Positions 31,067-33,139 of a stretch of 33,139 nucleotides of DNA are shown here, piece after piece. Under the pieces are notes generated by a model, which saw nothing but the letters and a program-made list of their open reading frames with translations, was not told the DNA's origin and searched no databases. How positions within the stretch are numbered: the stretch's first letter is position 1; every line of letters begins with the position of its first letter. The stretch covers positions 1-33,139 of the forward strand of contig JAGRPB010000049.1 in NCBI GenBank assembly GCA_020439945.1, in the 5' to 3' direction. A program made the position numbers and the translations under genes. Origin of the DNA: Verrucomicrobiia bacterium. Its GTDB lineage: Bacteria; Verrucomicrobiota; Verrucomicrobiia; Verrucomicrobiales; DEV007.

Positions 31067-33139
31067 TCAGATCGAAATGCAGTCGTCCGTGATAAAGGCG
31101 GCATGTTCCGACTTGGGGAGCGGAAGGCCGGGCGGAGTGATGGATTCACCGGCGGCTTCCTTCGCGGCGCAGGCGAGGTTCAGGTCGAGCAGGAATTGGA
31201 GAATGTCGGCATCCGCCGGCATGCCGTAGGCGGCGCGGACGGCGGAATCGAGCGCCGCGTGGGCGTCGCGGAGGGGATTGGCTCCCGGTTCCTCCAGCGT
31301 GCGGTAAAGGTCGCGCAGGGAGTAATCGAACTTTGCCATGATCTCCCGCCGCAAGGTCCGCAAAGCAACCGCCGCCGCCGCGACGGCTTCGATCTGCGGG
31401 CGAGTCGGGGTTTGTGGCCACGGGAAGGAGTCGAAGACAGTGTCGCTGGTGTAGCGGAAGTCGCGCTTAATCGTTGAACACCGAGCCATGAACCACTCGA
31501 AATGAGCAGATGACTGAACAATTCCGAAGGAGTAATCGTCCGCCTTCGTAAAAACGGTGAAGCTTGAGTCTGGTCTGATTCCGCTGTCCAGAAACTCAAA
31601 AATCGGGCGCTTCGTGTGACGGACACAAACGATATACCTCGGAATTCTTTCGATTTCCTCGACCATCGCCTTGCGCTGCCGCTTAAGTAGCCACCACGTC
31701 TTCAGCCTGTTTTGATGTTCGCCCGTTTCTTTGCCAGTGCGCGCCCGCTCTTTCTGGGCATTCTCCTCCCAGTCGGGTAGGACGTTTTCGCGAACAATAT
31801 CCAACGGCTCCGGGAATTTGCGCGCCTCGAAGATGTCCCGTTCTCTGAAATCAATCACAAACTCGGGCCGATTGACCCAACGGCCACTTAGCATCGAGTT
31901 CCCCACGATGTAAGGGAAGATCACCGCTTCGTTCTCCGATCGTTTTAGCACTAGATCGCGAGTTTTTTGGTCGATTCGAAAGCCTTTGTGTCCCGGTTGT
32001 TGCCCCTCGAAACATGTCGCAGAGTCAGCATTGGTGCTGAGTCGCGCTGCTGATGTCACGTCGACGCCGGGTGTCAAGGAAGTTGGAATGACTTCGAGGT
32101 GAAACACTTCCCACGGGCTATCCCGCGAATCCCCGAGTTGAATTTCGAGTTTCTTCTCACCTCGCTGTTCGCCATTTACCCAATTCACGATTGAAACGTG
32201 AACTACCGCATCGCCGGACCAAACCTGAGTTCCAACGGAATCGAGGATTGTTCCACCGTTTGCGGCGATGTAATCGAGGCTGCCAATCCGTGAATTATTC
32301 TGTCGAATCGAATTCGTTCCGACTAAGCCAGCCCGCCCTCCACCGGGAAGATGGTCATGAGACTTCTTATACCAATAGGTCACTAAATCCGCCCGCCCTG
32401 GAATCTCGGGATATTTCTTCCGGAGCCGGTCGGTGTAGTCCGCTCCGTATTCAATCGTCATCTTTCTCGCGTCCAGATACGGCGGATTTCCGATGATCGC
32501 GTCCGCCTTTGGCCATTCGGTAAACAGTGCGTCGGCGCAAAGGATATTGTCGTCGAGATTGTCGAGCGGGAGCGGGTGCTCCAGCATCAGCAGGCCCTCG
32601 GTCTCCTCGAGCTTGGCCGTCTCGCGGATTTCCTGTTCCTTCGCCAACATCAGCGTGACTTTGGCCAATTCGACGGCGAAGGGCATCACGTCGATCCCGT
32701 AAAACTGGTGAATCGAGACGGCGGTCTCCAGCGGCTCGCCCTTGCTGATCTCGGAGAGACGCAACAGGATCTCCCGCTCGAGCCGCTTCATCTCACGGTA
32801 GGCGACGTAGAGGAAATTCCCCGATCCGCAGGCGGGGTCGAGCACGCGGAACAGGCGCAGGTCGCGGAGGACTTCCTTCAGCTTGCCGACGCGATCCCAC
32901 GCCGCCTCCATCCGCTCGCGCCAGGGACGGACGATGGTGGGACCGACCACTTTCTGGATGTCGAACTCGCTGGTGAAGTGCGCCCCGAAAGCGTGCCGTT
33001 CGTCCACGCCCGATTCCGATCCATCGTCGAGGCTGGCCTGGAAGATCGTGCCGAAGATCTCCGGTTTCACCTGCGACCAGTCGAAGTCGGCGGCGACGTG
33101 GAGCGTGGTGATCTCGGTCAGATTCAGCTCGACGGGATC
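31067..33139 (-). CDS. MmeI-like adenine-specific DNA methyltransferase, N-terminus outside window
   Basis: The frame runs without stop to the window edge and the extra residues (LTEITTLHVAADFDWSQVKP, then EIFGTIFQASLD) continue the family pattern, so the GTG at 33070 is not the real start. The SAM-binding motif is VLDPACGSGNFLYVA and the catalytic motif is IIGNPPYLDARKM (NPPY, N6-adenine type). HFTSEFDIQKVV precedes. The middle (about 31430-32460) is the target-recognition part, and residues after FDSFPWPQ form a helical C-terminal domain (FDYSLRDLYRTL). Type IIL enzymes of this kind carry a nuclease at the N-terminus, not visible here. The target region is visibly lower in GC than the two ends. 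It could be a lone methylase or part of a larger defence locus. Confidence 0.9.
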   Translation of the reverse strand, partial: DPVELNLTEITTLHVAADFDWSQVKPEIFGTIFQASLDDGSESGVDERHAFGAHFTSEFDIQKVVGPTIVRPWRERMEAAWDRVGKLKEVLRDLRLFRVLDPACGSGNFLYVAYREMKRLEREILLRLSEISKGEPLETAVSIHQFYGIDVMPFAVELAKVTLMLAKEQEIRETAKLEETEGLLMLEHPLPLDNLDDNILCADALFTEWPKADAIIGNPPYLDARKMTIEYGADYTDRLRKKYPEIPGRADLVTYWYKKSHDHLPGGGRAGLVGTNSIRQNNSRIGSLDYIAANGGTILDSVGTQVWSGDAVVHVSIVNWVNGEQRGEKKLEIQLGDSRDSPWEVFHLEVIPTSLTPGVDVTSAARLSTNADSATCFEGQQPGHKGFRIDQKTRDLVLKRSENEAVIFPYIVGNSMLSGRWVNRPEFVIDFRERDIFEARKFPEPLDIVRENVLPDWEENAQKERARTGKETGEHQNRLKTWWLLKRQRKAMVEEIERIPRYIVCVRHTKRPIFEFLDSGIRPDSSFTVFTKADDYSFGIVQSSAHFEWFMARCSTIKRDFRYTSDTVFDSFPWPQTPTRPQIEAVAAAAVALRTLRREIMAKFDYSLRDLYRTLEEPGANPLRDAHAALDSAVRAAYGMPADADILQFLLDLNLACAAKEAAGESITPPGLPLPKSEHAAFITDDCISI

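Noticed and set aside
33068..33070. GTG as start of the methyltransferase
   Set aside because: The frame continues upstream to the window edge with sequence that fits the family, so the gene is cut by the edge and does not start here.

Overview
The window looks like chromosomal DNA from a member of the Verrucomicrobiota, less likely a Planctomycetota relative. The clues are high GC, two loci of the PSCyt/DUF1549/DUF1553 plus DUF1501 type, a DUF1080 secreted protein, a secreted sulfatase, secreted SGNH esterases and a sialidase, and a type-B succinate dehydrogenase in the order C-A-B. No rRNA, tRNA or CRISPR array was recognised. The species call is inference from gene content only.

Layout. 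1-326 is the N-terminal piece of a membrane-anchored ankyrin-like protein cut by the window edge. 632-1540 is lipA. 1648-7218 is a minus-strand operon: a cytochrome-type DUF1549/DUF1553 protein with an extra beta-sandwich inserted in its DUF1553 part, a Tat-exported DUF1501 protein, an unrecognised secreted protein and a DUF1080 protein. 7392-9029 is a YcbB-like L,D-transpeptidase, followed by a hairpin-rich non-coding block that resembles a dispersed repeat. 9384-11299 is a sodium-coupled SNF-family transporter with a one-helix partner. 11477-15634 is sdhC-sdhA, then a toxin-antitoxin pair, then sdhB. 15695-17289 is a lower-GC pair: an FkbM methyltransferase and an unknown tail-anchored protein.

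17302-26586 carries arginine biosynthesis split in two minus-strand blocks, argB-argD-argF and argC-argJ. Between them are a dicarboxylate/amino-acid symporter, a sulfatase and an LEA-like 11-mer repeat lipoprotein. 26719-31031 holds a small cytochrome c'-like protein, two convergent SGNH hydrolase genes (one fused to a sialidase domain), and a short chimeric gene that joins the N-terminus of a PSCyt1 protein to the C-terminus of a DUF1501 protein. 31067-33139 is an MmeI-like DNA methyltransferase that runs off the window.

How the genes fit together. The arginine genes supply five steps from acetylglutamate to citrulline. SdhCAB is respiratory complex II. The secreted hydrolases, the cytochrome/DUF1501 pairs and the symporters fit a heterotroph that degrades sulfated or sialylated glycans. 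The main curiosities are the PSCyt1-DUF1501 chimera, the toxin-antitoxin pair inside the sdh operon, two matching 33-nt palindromes 17 kb apart, the sialidase-SGNH fusion and the mosaic methyltransferase.
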